DNA of 60,181 nucleotides from contig NZ_JAGFWR010000035.1 of NCBI RefSeq assembly GCF_017599305.1, positions 1-60,181 on the forward strand, given 5' to 3'. The position numbers were made by a program, and so were the translations under genes. Of this stretch, positions 42,035-50,818 are shown piece by piece. The notes beneath the pieces are model-generated. The model saw nothing but the letters and a program-made list of their open reading frames with translations, ran no database searches and was not told where the DNA came from. The stretch is from Micromonospora antibiotica (lineage in GTDB: Bacteria; Actinomycetota; Actinomycetes; Mycobacteriales; Micromonosporaceae). Positions within the stretch are counted from its first letter, which is position 1. Every line of letters begins with the position of its first letter.

Positions 42035-43459
42035 TCAGCTGTCGGCCGGCGGCATGCCGTCGCCGTCCCCACCGCCGCCACCGCCGCTGCCCGGGTCGGT
42101 CGTGGCGGCCGTCGGTTCCGGCGCGGTGGGCCCCGGAGGGAGCGACGACTCCGTCGCGGTGGGTCCGACAGGGGGAGTCGTCGCCGGCGCGCTGGGCGGC
42201 GCGGACTTCGTGGGCAGCGACTGCGACGAGCCGTTCGGCAGCGGCGTCGGACTGACCGAGGCCGACGGCGACGGCTTCGCAGTCTGGTTGCCCGGCCGGT
42301 TCGACCGCTCCGTCTCCTGGGGGCCGGTCTGCTCGACGACCGCCGGGAGCTCGCTCTGCTCGGTGGGCGCCACCGCCGGACCGGTGCTGCGGATGTTCGG
42401 CACGCCGTTGTCGAGCGACTTCGCGGCACCCAGGGCGGCACCGAGCGCGGTCAACGCGACCAGTACCGCGGCCAACGCGCCGACCAGCGAGCCCCGACGG
42501 GTCCGTCCCGACCCCGCCCCGACCACCGTCCTGGGCGTCTGCGCCCCGACGAGGCGGGGGGTGTTCGCCCCGGACGGGTCGCGCAGCGGCGGCGTCACCA
42601 GGGCGGTCATGGCGGTCGCGGTGCCGTCGCCACTCGCGGCGCGGGCGGCGGCGGCCATCTCGGCGCCGGTGGCGAAGCGGTCCGCGGGGTCCTTCTCCAA
42701 CGCCCGGGCCACCAGGGCCCGCACCGGAGCCGGGATGTCCGCCGGCAGCTCCGGCGGTTCGTCGTCCAGATGGCGTACGGCCACCTGGAGCGGGTTGTCT
42801 CCGGTGAACGGCGGCTGCCCGGTCAGGCAGCAGTGGGCCACCGCGCCCAGGGCGTAGATGTCGGTGGCGGCCGAGACCGGCCGGCCGGACGCCTGTTCGG
42901 GTGCCATGTAGAGGGCGGTGCCCGGCACCGCGTTCGTGCTGGTGATACTGGTCACATTGGTGGAGCGGGCGACGCCGAAGTCGACCAGCACCACCGTGCC
43001 GTCCTCCTGCACCAGCAGGTTGCTCGGCTTGACGTCGCGGTGCACGATCCCCCCGGCGTGCGCGGCGTGCAGGGCCTGGGCGACCTGGGCCACGACCGAC
43101 ATCGTCTCGGTCACGTCCAGGTGGCCGGCCGACTCGATCCGGCGCGACAGCGGCTCGCCCTCGACGAATTCCATGACGAGGTAGTCGGCCCGGGTGCCGT
43201 CGGCGAGCCGGTCCTCACCGCAGTCGAAGACCTGGACGATGCCGGGGTTGCGCAGCGCGGCCATGATCCGCGCCTCGGAGCGGAACCGGGCGATGAAATC
43301 GGGGTCCGAGACGAGCGCCGGCAGCAGCACCTTCACCGCGACCTGGCGACCGAGAACCAGGTCGGTGGCACGCCAGACATCGCCCATGCCGCCGGTGGCG
43401 ACACGTTCGTCCAGGCGGTAGCGACCGCTGAGCACGACCTCGGATGACAACACCCCCAT
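42035..43459 (-). CDS. Transmembrane Ser/Thr protein kinase (PknB-like)
   Basis: A 474-residue Hanks-type kinase. The kinase domain (about 12-270) has the Gly loop ATGGMGDVW, VAVK, HRDVKPSN, DFG and GTALYMAPEQ. A Thr/Ala-rich juxtamembrane stretch leads to one TM helix (about 322-345, LVGALAAVLVALTALGAALGA). A 125-residue extracellular tail of Pro/Thr/Ser and a terminal Gly-rich run follows. There are no PASTA domains, so the sensed ligand is unknown. The ATG at 43459 lies just after TACGGT on its strand, so leaderless initiation is likely. The start excludes a long low-quality extension. Confidence 0.92.
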   Translation of the reverse strand: MGVLSSEVVLSGRYRLDERVATGGMGDVWRATDLVLGRQVAVKVLLPALVSDPDFIARFRSEARIMAALRNPGIVQVFDCGEDRLADGTRADYLVMEFVEGEPLSRRIESAGHLDVTETMSVVAQVAQALHAAHAGGIVHRDVKPSNLLVQEDGTVVLVDFGVARSTNVTSITSTNAVPGTALYMAPEQASGRPVSAATDIYALGAVAHCCLTGQPPFTGDNPLQVAVRHLDDEPPELPADIPAPVRALVARALEKDPADRFATGAEMAAAARAASGDGTATAMTALVTPPLRDPSGANTPRLVGAQTPRTVVGAGSGRTRRGSLVGALAAVLVALTALGAALGAAKSLDNGVPNIRSTGPAVAPTEQSELPAVVEQTGPQETERSNRPGNQTAKPSPSASVSPTPLPNGSSQSLPTKSAPPSAPATTPPVGPTATESSLPPGPTAPEPTAATTDPGSGGGGGGDGDGMPPADS

Positions 43460-43950
43460 ACCGTACCCAGGGTCCTCCCGTCCGGCAGACGGCGATATCC
43501 CTTCCGGGATTTCGGGAGGCGGCCCGGTGGAGGTCAACCCTGACCAGCGGTGACCGACACCCCACCCATGGTCACCGGTGACGGGTCGTCGGCGTCGTCC
43601 GCCCGATGCGATGACCCGGGGTGTCGAGAACCAGGTGTCCCGACGGCGATGCGGGCACGCGCGACGCGCCACCAGGGAGTTGATCTATCTCACCCTTTCC
43701 GGCCCGATGTCCGCTTGCCTCCGCCGCCTCCGGCTCCTAATGTTGCCCACTCTGGCCCGTCCCGGCGCCGGTACCGCGCGCAGACCGACGCCGTACCCCG
43801 CGCGGCGGTGGCAGAGAAGTCATCCGGCGTGAGGTGCGATCGGGTCAGCGGGGGGCTGAAGGTGCGCGAGGTGGTCCGCTGGGCGGGCCGAGGCTGCGGC
43901 ACGCGTCCGCCCGCCACCGGCCCGGGTCGCCCGCTGGGAACGACGCGGCC
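43460..43950. other. Gene-free divergent region between kinase and ECF sigma genes
   Basis: About 490 bases with no supportable coding frame. It must hold the divergent promoters. I see no GGAA-N16/17-CGTY element upstream of the sigma gene and no clear dyad. Confidence 0.5.
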
Positions 43951-44574
43951 GTGACCGGTGACCTGACCGAAGCGGTCGTCGCAGCGCAGGCCGGTGACGA
44001 GGAGGCGTTCCGCATCCTCTACCGCAGCCTCCAGCCGGGTCTGCTGCGCTACCTCACCGCGCTCGTCGGCCCCGACGCCGAGGACGTGGCCTCCGAGACC
44101 TGGTTGCAGATCTCCCGGGACCTGTCCCGGTTCACCGGCGGCGAGTTCCGTGCCTGGGCGGTGACCATCGCCCGGAACCGGGCCATGGACCACCTGCGCC
44201 GTCAACGTCGCCGCCCGTCCCTGCCGGTGCCGGTGCAGGAACTCAACGACCTCGCCGGGGACGCCGACACCGCCGAGCGGGCCGGCGAGACGATCGGGAC
44301 GGAGTCCGCGCTGGCGCTGATCGCCACCCTGCCACCCCGGGAGGCGGAGGCGGTGCTGCTGCGGGCGGTGATCGGGCTCGACGCCGAGACCGCCGGGCGG
44401 GTGCTCGGCCGGCGACCGGGTGCGGTCCGTACGGCCGCCCACCGGGGGTTGCGCCGGCTGGCCGCGTTGCTGGACCGTGGCGATGAACCCGAGCCGTCCG
44501 ACGGCGAGCGGGTCGCCCCGCCCCGCCCCCGCCCGACGCCCCAGGTGTCCCAGGCCGAGCCGGCGGACGGCTGA
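43951..44574 (+). CDS. ECF-type RNA polymerase sigma factor
   Basis: A 207-residue sigma-70 family member of the ECF group. Region 2 spans about 10-80 (EEAFRILYRSLQPGLLRYLTAL, then DAEDVASETWLQISRDL and the FRAWAVTIARNRAMDHLRR segment). Region 4 spans about 120-175 (LALIATLPPREAEAVLLRAVIGLDAETAGRVLG, with a recognition helix near RPGAVRTAAHRGLRRL). A Pro-rich tail follows. The GTG at 43951 starts the domain directly; there is no strong ribosome site. A membrane protein 16 bases downstream is its likely anti-sigma. It precedes the ergothioneine genes, but an unlinked regulon is equally possible. Confidence 0.88.
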   Translation: MTGDLTEAVVAAQAGDEEAFRILYRSLQPGLLRYLTALVGPDAEDVASETWLQISRDLSRFTGGEFRAWAVTIARNRAMDHLRRQRRRPSLPVPVQELNDLAGDADTAERAGETIGTESALALIATLPPREAEAVLLRAVIGLDAETAGRVLGRRPGAVRTAAHRGLRRLAALLDRGDEPEPSDGERVAPPRPRPTPQVSQAEPADG

Positions 44575-44590
44575 CATGAGGGGAGACTGG

Positions 44591-45325
44591 ATGAACGTCG
44601 GCCGGTCGGCCCGAGCCGGCCGGACGGTGGACCGGGCCGAGGCCGAGCGGCTGCTCGACCAGGCCGGTGTCGACGCCCCGCCGGCCACCGCCGAGCCGCT
44701 CGCCCGATTGCTGGCCGCTGCCGCCGCCCCGGCCCGGCCCGGTGAACTCGCCGGCGAGCAGGCGGCGGTCGTGGCCTTCCGGGCCGCGCGGGCCGCCGGG
44801 GTTCCCGCCCCCGCCGTGGTCGCCCGCCGGGGCCGCCGGTTGACCACCGGCGTGGTGACGTGGATCGCCGCGCTGGCCGCCACCGCCACCGCCGGGGTGG
44901 CCTTCGCCGCCGTCACCCGGGACGGGCCCGCCGAACGGGTGCCCGGCCCGGCTCCGTCGTCCACCACCGCCACCCCCACCGCCGCCGGGTCGGCACGACC
45001 CACCCCGCAGCGGTCCGGCCCGGTCCGGCAGGACCCGACGCGACGTCCCCCCTCGGGGCCGGGCGGCGCCCCCTCCGCCCCCGGGACGGTCCCCGGCCCC
45101 GGCGGTCCGGCCGGGACCGCCAAGGTGACCGGGCAGTGCCGGGCCTACCTGGCCAAGTCGCCCGAGCAGCGGGAGAAGGCGTTGACCAAGCCCGGCTTCG
45201 CCGAGGTGGTGGCCGCCGCAGGCGGGGCGGACCGGGTGGAGGCGTACTGCCGCCAACTCGTCCCGGGACGCCCACCGGGGGCACCCTCCGCCGGTCCCGG
45301 CGGAGGCCCCGGCCGTAAAAACTAG
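44591..45325 (+). CDS. Probable membrane anti-sigma factor
   Basis: A 244-residue protein with a short cytoplasmic N-terminal region (about 1-90, helices LLDQAGV...LARLLAAA and GEQAAVVAFRAARAA), one TM helix (about 97-115, VVTWIAALAATATAGVAFAAV) and an extracellular Pro/Ser/Thr-rich part. The latter ends in a small Cys-containing domain (CRAYLAKSPEQREKAL..EAYCRQLV, about 181-218). The layout and position right after an ECF sigma gene suggest that it holds the sigma factor at the membrane. No ZAS (HxxxCxxC) motif is seen. The ATG at 44591 has GAGGGGAGA upstream; an ATG five codons earlier lacks one. Confidence 0.7.
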   Translation: MNVGRSARAGRTVDRAEAERLLDQAGVDAPPATAEPLARLLAAAAAPARPGELAGEQAAVVAFRAARAAGVPAPAVVARRGRRLTTGVVTWIAALAATATAGVAFAAVTRDGPAERVPGPAPSSTTATPTAAGSARPTPQRSGPVRQDPTRRPPSGPGGAPSAPGTVPGPGGPAGTAKVTGQCRAYLAKSPEQREKALTKPGFAEVVAAAGGADRVEAYCRQLVPGRPPGAPSAGPGGGPGRKN

Positions 45326-45388
45326 TCGAAAAGGCTTCACAAAAATTTCTTCCCGTCCGGTCTGCGAGATCGGTCCGGGAGAAAGAGG

Positions 45389-46708
45389 ATGGAGGTACGA
45401 CAGGGTCGGCCGCCACGGCCGTTCCCGACCGGTCGGCGCGGCCGGATCCCAGCGCCGGAGAGGGGCCGTCTCGTGGTGACATCGCCGGAGCTGGACCACA
45501 CGAGCGTGCTCGGGGAGATCGCCGGTGCCGCCGGCCACCTCGCCCGGATCTGCTTCAAGACCGGGCCACCCACCCTCACCGGCGTCGAACTGGAATGGAC
45601 CGTCCACGACGCCGCGGACCCCGCCCGACCGTTGAACCGGGCGAGGCTACGAGCGGCACTCGGGCCACACAGCCCACCCACCCTGGACGACACCAGCCCC
45701 GCCCACCCCCTGCGGCACGGCAGCACCGTGACCGTCGAGCCGGGTGGGCAGGTGGAGGTGTCCACCGCGCCGCGATCCTCGGTCGCCGCGCTGGTCTCGG
45801 CCACCCAGGCAGACATCGACGAGCTCGACGCGCTGCTCGCCCGTGCCGGGCTGGTGCTCGGGCGGACCGGCATCGACCCGTGGCGGGCCCCGAGCCCGGT
45901 GGTCGACACCCCGCGCTACCGCGCCATGCGCTGCGTCTTCGACCGCCGTGGTCCGGCCGGGCAGACCATGATGTACAGCACCGCCGGCCTCCAGGTCTGC
46001 CTCGACATCGGTGAACCCGCCGGACTGGCCGACCGCTGGGCGGCGGTGCACGCGGTGGGGCCGGCACTGGTGGCGGCCTTCGCCACCGCCGACCGGCACG
46101 CCGGCCGACCCACCGGCTGGGCATCCGCCCGGATGGCGGCCTGGCTGGACATCGACCCGGCCCGCACCGGTCCCGTCTGGTCGGCCCAGCAGCCGGACCA
46201 GGACCCGGTGGCCGCCTGGATCGACTACGTGCTGGCCGCGCCGCTGCTCTGCCTGCGTCACGACGGCCCGGACTGGACACCACCACCGGGGATCACCTTC
46301 GCCGACTGGATCGCCGGGGCGCTGCCGCACCCGCCGACCACCGACGACCTGGACTACCACGTCAGCACGCTCTTCCCGCCGGTCCGCCCGCGCGGCTACC
46401 TGGAGGTCCGCTACCTCGACGCCCAGCCCGGCCGGGACTGGACCCTCCCGCTGGCCGTGCTGACCGCGCTGCTGCACGACGACCACACGGTCCGGGCGGC
46501 CCGGACGATCGCCGCACCGGTGGCCGACCGCTGGCACCCCGCCGCACGGCACGGACTTGCCGACCCGGCCCTGGCCACGGCCGCCGCGGCCCTGCTCGAC
46601 CTGGCCCGGCAGACGCTGCCGGCGCTGGACCTGCCGACCGAGACCCAGCACGAGATCGACCGCGGGATCCGTCGACGGATCGTCGCCGCACAGAAGGGGG
46701 ACCGGTGA
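45389..46708 (+). CDS. egtA: Ergothioneine biosynthesis glutamate-cysteine ligase EgtA
   Basis: A 439-residue (or about 410-residue) glutamate-cysteine ligase of the actinobacterial GCS2 type. It makes gamma-glutamylcysteine, the sulphur donor for EgtB. The GVELEWTVHD (about 66-75) active-site strand, the GQVEVSTAPRSS block (about 119-130), the YSTAGLQVCLDIG nucleotide segment (about 196-208) and RGYLEVRYLDAQPG (about 353-366) fit the family. The ATG at 45389 has GGGAGAAAG upstream. A GTG pair at 45473/45476 with GAGGGG is a serious alternative that would drop a 28-residue Arg/Pro-rich lead. It is first in a four-gene operon and overlaps egtB by 4 bases. Confidence 0.88.
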   Translation: MEVRQGRPPRPFPTGRRGRIPAPERGRLVVTSPELDHTSVLGEIAGAAGHLARICFKTGPPTLTGVELEWTVHDAADPARPLNRARLRAALGPHSPPTLDDTSPAHPLRHGSTVTVEPGGQVEVSTAPRSSVAALVSATQADIDELDALLARAGLVLGRTGIDPWRAPSPVVDTPRYRAMRCVFDRRGPAGQTMMYSTAGLQVCLDIGEPAGLADRWAAVHAVGPALVAAFATADRHAGRPTGWASARMAAWLDIDPARTGPVWSAQQPDQDPVAAWIDYVLAAPLLCLRHDGPDWTPPPGITFADWIAGALPHPPTTDDLDYHVSTLFPPVRPRGYLEVRYLDAQPGRDWTLPLAVLTALLHDDHTVRAARTIAAPVADRWHPAARHGLADPALATAAAALLDLARQTLPALDLPTETQHEIDRGIRRRIVAAQKGDR

Positions 46709-48042
46709 CCACCACCGAAGAACCGGGCACGGGGACCGAGCCGCTGCGCAGCCGGATCGCCGCCGAACTAGCCCGGACCCGGGCCCGCACCGACGCGCTC
46801 ACCGCCGCCGTCGACGACGACGACCTGGTCCGTCAGCACTCGACGCTGATGTCACCCCTGGTCTGGGACCTCGCCCACGTGGGCAACCAGGAGGAACTCT
46901 GGCTCGTCCGCGACGTCGGCGGGCGGGAGCCGGTCCGGCAGGACATCGACGACCTGTACGACGCCTTCAAGCAGCCCCGCAAGGACCGGCCCGCGTTGCC
47001 GCTGCTGCCACCGGCCGAGGCGCGGGCCTACGTGGCGACCGTCCGCGACAAGGTCCACGACCTGCTCGACGGGATCCGGTTCACCGACCGGGCGCTGGTC
47101 GCCGACGGGTTCGTCTTCGGCATGATCGTGCAGCACGAGCAGCAGCACGACGAGACCATGCTCGCCACCCACCAGCTGCGTTGCGGCCCACCGGTGCTCG
47201 ACGCGCCCCCGCCCCCCGAGCCACGGGCACGGGTCGCCGCCGAGGTGCTGGTGCCGGCGGGACCGTTCACCATGGGCACCTCCACCGATCCGTGGGCGCT
47301 GGACAACGAACGCCCCGCCCACCCCGTCGAGCTGCCCGCGTACGTCATCGACGCCACGCCGGTGACCAACGGGGCGTACCGGGAGTTTCTCGCCGACGGC
47401 GGGTACGACGACCCGCGCTGGTGGAGCGCGGCCGGCTGGCGGCACCGCACCGAGGCCGGACTGACCGCACCGATGCACTGGCGACGCGACGGCGACGGCT
47501 GGGCCTACCAGCGGTTCGGCAGGTGGGCACCGGTCCGTGACGACGAGCCGGTGGTGCACGTCTGCTGGCACGAGGCGCAGGCGTACGCCCGCTGGGTCGG
47601 CAAGCGGCTGCCCACCGAGGCGGAGTGGGAGAAGGCGGCCCGGTGGGACCCGTCGACCGGCCGGTCCCGGCGCTGGCCGTGGGGCGACGACGAGCCGACC
47701 GCCGAGCACGCCAACCTGGGGCAACGGCACCTGTGGCCGGCGCCGGTCGGGGCCTACCCGGCGGGTGCCTCGCCGCTCGGTGTGCACCAGCTGATCGGCG
47801 ACGTCTGGGAGTGGACGGCCAGCCCCTTCCACGGTCACCCCGGCTTCGCCGTCTTCCCCTACCGGGAATACTCGGAGGTGTTCTTCGGCGGCGACTACCG
47901 GGTGCTGCGTGGCGGCTCGTTCGGCACCGACCGGGCGGCCTGCCGGGGCACCTTCCGCAACTGGGACCACCCGATCCGGCGGCAGATCTTCAGCGGCTTC
48001 CGCTGCGCCCGTGACGCCCGGCCCGAGGAGGCCCACGGGTGA
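46705..48042 (+). CDS. egtB: Ergothioneine biosynthesis sulfoxide synthase EgtB
   Basis: A 445-residue iron enzyme that joins gamma-glutamylcysteine (or cysteine) and hercynine through O2-dependent C-S bond formation. The N-terminal DinB-like domain supplies the 3-His facial triad: His in DLAHVGNQEELWL (about 58) and the pair in QHEQQHDETM (about 148 and 152). The C-terminal FGE-sulfatase domain (about 175-440) carries FTMGTSTDPWALDNERPAH, RLPTEAEWEKAAR and the final FRNWDHPIRRQIFSGFRCAR. GTG at 46705 overlaps the egtA stop as GTGA. It is followed after 16 bases by egtC. Confidence 0.95.
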   Translation: MTTTEEPGTGTEPLRSRIAAELARTRARTDALTAAVDDDDLVRQHSTLMSPLVWDLAHVGNQEELWLVRDVGGREPVRQDIDDLYDAFKQPRKDRPALPLLPPAEARAYVATVRDKVHDLLDGIRFTDRALVADGFVFGMIVQHEQQHDETMLATHQLRCGPPVLDAPPPPEPRARVAAEVLVPAGPFTMGTSTDPWALDNERPAHPVELPAYVIDATPVTNGAYREFLADGGYDDPRWWSAAGWRHRTEAGLTAPMHWRRDGDGWAYQRFGRWAPVRDDEPVVHVCWHEAQAYARWVGKRLPTEAEWEKAARWDPSTGRSRRWPWGDDEPTAEHANLGQRHLWPAPVGAYPAGASPLGVHQLIGDVWEWTASPFHGHPGFAVFPYREYSEVFFGGDYRVLRGGSFGTDRAACRGTFRNWDHPIRRQIFSGFRCARDARPEEAHG

Positions 48043-48058
48043 CCGGCGGTGTCGCCTG

Positions 48059-48829
48059 ATGTGCCGGCACCTGGCGTACCTCGGCCCCCCGGTGACCCTG
48101 CGGTCGCTGCTGTACGACCCGCCGCACTCGCTGGTGCGGCAGTCCTGGGCGCCCCGGGACATGCGTGGCGGCGGCACGGTCAACGTCGACGGCTTCGGCG
48201 TCGGCTGGTATCCCGGCACCGGCCGGCCGGGTGGGGACGACGGTCGCGGCGGGGATCCGGTGCGGTACCGCCGGGCCGGCCCGATCTGGTCCGACCCGAC
48301 CCTGCCCGAGCTGGCCGGGGTGACCACCTCCGGCGCGGTGCTGGCGGCGGTGCGCTCCGCCACGGTCGGCATGCCGGTGCAGGAGAGCGCCGCCGCGCCC
48401 TTCGCCGAGGGGCGCTGGCTGTTCAGCCACAACGGGGTGGTGCGCGGCTGGCCGGACTCGGTCGTCGAACTGGCCGGGGGACTGCCGGTGCGGGACCTGG
48501 TCACCCTCGACGCGCCGACCGACTCGGCGCTGCTGTGGGCGCTGGTCCGGCACCGGTTGCGGGCCGGCGCGTCGCTGGCCGGGGCGGTCACCACGACCGT
48601 CCGGGAGGTCGCCGCCGCAGCCCCGGGATCACGGCTGAACCTGCTGCTCACCGACGGCGTGTCGGTGGTGGCGAGCGTGTGGGGGCACGCGTTGTCGGTG
48701 CGCGCCGACGACGGCACGGCGTGGCTTGCCTCCGAGCCGGTGGACGACGCGCCCGGCTGGCGGGAGGTGCCCGACCGGCGGTGGGTCCGGGCGGGACCGG
48801 ACGGGGTGCACGTCGGCGAGCTGGAGTGA
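48059..48829 (+). CDS. egtC: Ergothioneine biosynthesis amidohydrolase EgtC
   Basis: A 256-residue class-II glutamine-amidotransferase-like Ntn hydrolase that removes the gamma-glutamyl group from the EgtB product. After Met removal the N-terminal nucleophile is Cys2 (MCRHLAYLG). NVDGFGVGWY (about 43-52) and FSHNGVVRGWP (about 122-132) are family blocks, and ALLWALVRHRL lies near 160. The ATG at 48059 is fixed by the need for Cys at position 2. It lies in the egtABCD operon between egtB (16-base gap) and egtD (40-base gap). Confidence 0.94.
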   Translation: MCRHLAYLGPPVTLRSLLYDPPHSLVRQSWAPRDMRGGGTVNVDGFGVGWYPGTGRPGGDDGRGGDPVRYRRAGPIWSDPTLPELAGVTTSGAVLAAVRSATVGMPVQESAAAPFAEGRWLFSHNGVVRGWPDSVVELAGGLPVRDLVTLDAPTDSALLWALVRHRLRAGASLAGAVTTTVREVAAAAPGSRLNLLLTDGVSVVASVWGHALSVRADDGTAWLASEPVDDAPGWREVPDRRWVRAGPDGVHVGELE

Positions 48830-48869
48830 CCTGACGGAACAGGACGTTTTCGGTGCAGGAGAGGACGAC

Positions 48870-49841
48870 ATGAGCGCGGAACCGCTGGAGATCTACCTGG
48901 AGGAGCGGGACCTCGACCGGGCGCTGCGGTCCGATGTGCGGACCGGGCTCGCGGCCGACCCGAAGTGGCTGCCACCGAAGTGGTTCTACGACGCCCGGGG
49001 CAGCGAGTTGTTCGAGGAGATCACCCGGCTGCCGGAGTACTACCCGACCCGGGCGGAACGGGCGGTGCTCGCCGAGCGGGCGGCCGACATCGCGGCGTCG
49101 ACCGGGGCGAAGACGTTGATCGAGTTGGGCTCCGGTTCGTCGGAGAAGACCCGGCTGCTGCTGGACGCGTTCACCCGGCACGGCGGGCTGGGCACGTTCG
49201 TGCCGCTGGACGTGTCGGTGAGCGCGCTGCGGCATTCCACCGCGCAGATCGCCACCGACTATCCGGCGTTGCGGGTCCGTGGCATCGTCGGTGACTTCAC
49301 CCGGCAGCTGGACCGGTTGCCGACCGGTGGCCGACGGCTGGTGGCCTTCCTGGGCGGCACCATCGGCAACCTGCTGCCGGCCGAGCGGGCCGGCTTCCTG
49401 GCCGCCATGCGGGCGGCCCTGGAGCCGGGCGACCACCTGCTGATCGGCACCGACCTGGTGAAGGACCCGGCGGTGATCGTGCCCGCCTACGACGACGCGG
49501 CCGGGGTCACCGCCGAGTTCAACCGCAACGTGCTCCGGGTGATCAACCGGGAGTTGGCCGCCGACTTCGATCCGGATGCGTTCGCCCACGTCGCCCACTG
49601 GGACCCCACGCAGGAGTGGATCGAGATGCGGCTGCGGGCCCGGCATCCGATGCGGGTACGGATCGGGGCGCTCGATCTGACGGTCGACTTCGCCGCCGAC
49701 GAGGAGATGCGCACCGAGGTGTCGGCGAAGTTCCGGCCGGCGGGGGTCGCCGCCGAGCTGACGGCGGCCGGTTTCCTGCCCACCCGGTTCTGGACCGACC
49801 CGGACAGCCTGTTCGGGGTGACGCTGGCCCAGGCGGCGTGA
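48870..49841 (+). CDS. egtD: L-histidine N-alpha-methyltransferase EgtD
   Basis: A 323-residue SAM enzyme that trimethylates histidine to hercynine, the first committed step. PKWLPPKWFYDARGSELFEEIT (about 31-52) is the family opening. The SAM pocket IELGSGSSEKTRLLL (about 88-102), PLDVSVSALR (about 114-123), AFLGGTIGNLLPAE (about 158-171) and the substrate loop with NRNVLRVINRELAADF (about 215-230) follow. AGGAGAGGA precedes the ATG. It ends the egtABCD unit; the lyase gene egtE is not next to it, so that step is encoded elsewhere or done by another PLP enzyme. Confidence 0.95.
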   Translation: MSAEPLEIYLEERDLDRALRSDVRTGLAADPKWLPPKWFYDARGSELFEEITRLPEYYPTRAERAVLAERAADIAASTGAKTLIELGSGSSEKTRLLLDAFTRHGGLGTFVPLDVSVSALRHSTAQIATDYPALRVRGIVGDFTRQLDRLPTGGRRLVAFLGGTIGNLLPAERAGFLAAMRAALEPGDHLLIGTDLVKDPAVIVPAYDDAAGVTAEFNRNVLRVINRELAADFDPDAFAHVAHWDPTQEWIEMRLRARHPMRVRIGALDLTVDFAADEEMRTEVSAKFRPAGVAAELTAAGFLPTRFWTDPDSLFGVTLAQAA

Positions 49842-49995
49842 CCCGTTCCGGCCCTGCGGGGTGACGTTGGCCGGCCCAGCAGGACGTCGCGGTCGAAGCG
49901 GCGGCCCCGCCTGCCTGATCCGTCGCGGCCCGTCGGCCGGCGGGGCGTCCGGGTGACGATGTGCACCCGACGTCCCGTCGGCCGGGCCGCTCGGC

Positions 49996-50140
49996 TAGGC
50001 TGGTGGACGCGAAGGGGAGTAGCCCCCAATGTCGTGGTCGACACACTGGTGCGTTCCGCACCCGGCCACGCGGCCCCACCTCACGGTGGGGCGGGCGAGA
50101 CCTTCGACTCAGGCTGTCACAGCCGGGTCGAGGGCGCCCC
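49996..50140 (+). promoter_or_regulatory. yybP-ykoY manganese riboswitch with its promoter
   Basis: A -10 box TAGGCT (49996-50001) is followed by a leader with the conserved yybP-ykoY features: the first loop GGGGAGTAG (50014-50022), GTCGACACAC near 50037-50046, and the second conserved loop GGCGAGACCTTCGAC (50094-50108), with a closing stem to GGTCGAGGGCGCCCC (50126-50140). Mn2+ bridges the two loops and turns on Mn exporters of exactly the type encoded downstream. The class assignment rests on motif reading and on the gene it precedes. Nothing gene-like lies between 49842 and 49995. Confidence 0.88.
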
Positions 50141-50173
50141 ACACCTCCTCCCGGCCTGATCGGGAAGGTTCTC

Positions 50174-50761
50174 ATGGACGGTTTCCTCGTCGCGCTGGTG
50201 GTCAGCTTCGGCGTCATCTTCGTCGCCGAGCTGGGGGACAAGTCCCAGCTCATGGCGCTCACGTTCGCCACCCGCTTCAAGACGGTCCCGGTGCTGATCG
50301 GCATCACCGTCGCCACCGCGATCGTGCACCTGGCCTCGGTGGCCATCGGGGTCGGCCTGAACGCCGCGCTGCCCACCGGGTGGATCTCGCTGGTCGCCGG
50401 TCTGGCGTTCCTCGGCTTCGGGGTCTGGACGCTGCGCGGGGACAAGCTCACCGAGGAGGAGAAACGCAAGGCGGAGAAGACCGGCAAGTCCGCCGTCTTC
50501 GCCGTCGGTGTCGCCTTCTTCCTGGCCGAGTTGGGCGACAAGACGATGCTGGCCACCATCACCCTGGCCACCAAGTACGGCTGGTTCGGCACCTGGCTCG
50601 GCTCGACCCTCGGCATGGTGGCCGCCGACGCCCTGGCCATCCTGGTCGGCCGGTTGCTCGGTCGGCACCTGCCGGAGAAGACCATCCGGTACGGCGCGGC
50701 GGTGCTCTTCGCCATCTGCGGCCTGTGGTTGATCCTGGAGGCGGTGCGGGAGCTGTCCTGA
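50174..50761 (+). CDS. GDT1/UPF0016 (MntX/MneA-type) manganese exporter
   Basis: A 195-residue membrane protein with six helices in two repeats. Each repeat has the E-x-G-D-K-[ST] signature, ELGDKSQL (about 19-26) and ELGDKTML (about 121-128), that forms the cation site of the UPF0016/GDT1 family. It exports Mn2+ (and Ca2+ in eukaryotes). GGGAAGG precedes the ATG at 50174. The yybP-ykoY riboswitch upstream supports Mn as the substrate and Mn-dependent activation. A charged cytoplasmic loop (LTEEEKRKAEKTGK, about 91-104) separates the repeats. Confidence 0.92.
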   Translation: MDGFLVALVVSFGVIFVAELGDKSQLMALTFATRFKTVPVLIGITVATAIVHLASVAIGVGLNAALPTGWISLVAGLAFLGFGVWTLRGDKLTEEEKRKAEKTGKSAVFAVGVAFFLAELGDKTMLATITLATKYGWFGTWLGSTLGMVAADALAILVGRLLGRHLPEKTIRYGAAVLFAICGLWLILEAVRELS

Positions 50762-50818
50762 CGGTGCGGCTGGCCGGGTCCTCCGACTAGCCGGTCCGGG
50801 GGCGGGTAACGCCACCCG

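Noticed and set aside
43550..43954. Short rightward frame upstream of the ECF sigma gene.
   Set aside because: No ribosome site, no recognisable domain, and composition typical of non-coding high-GC DNA.
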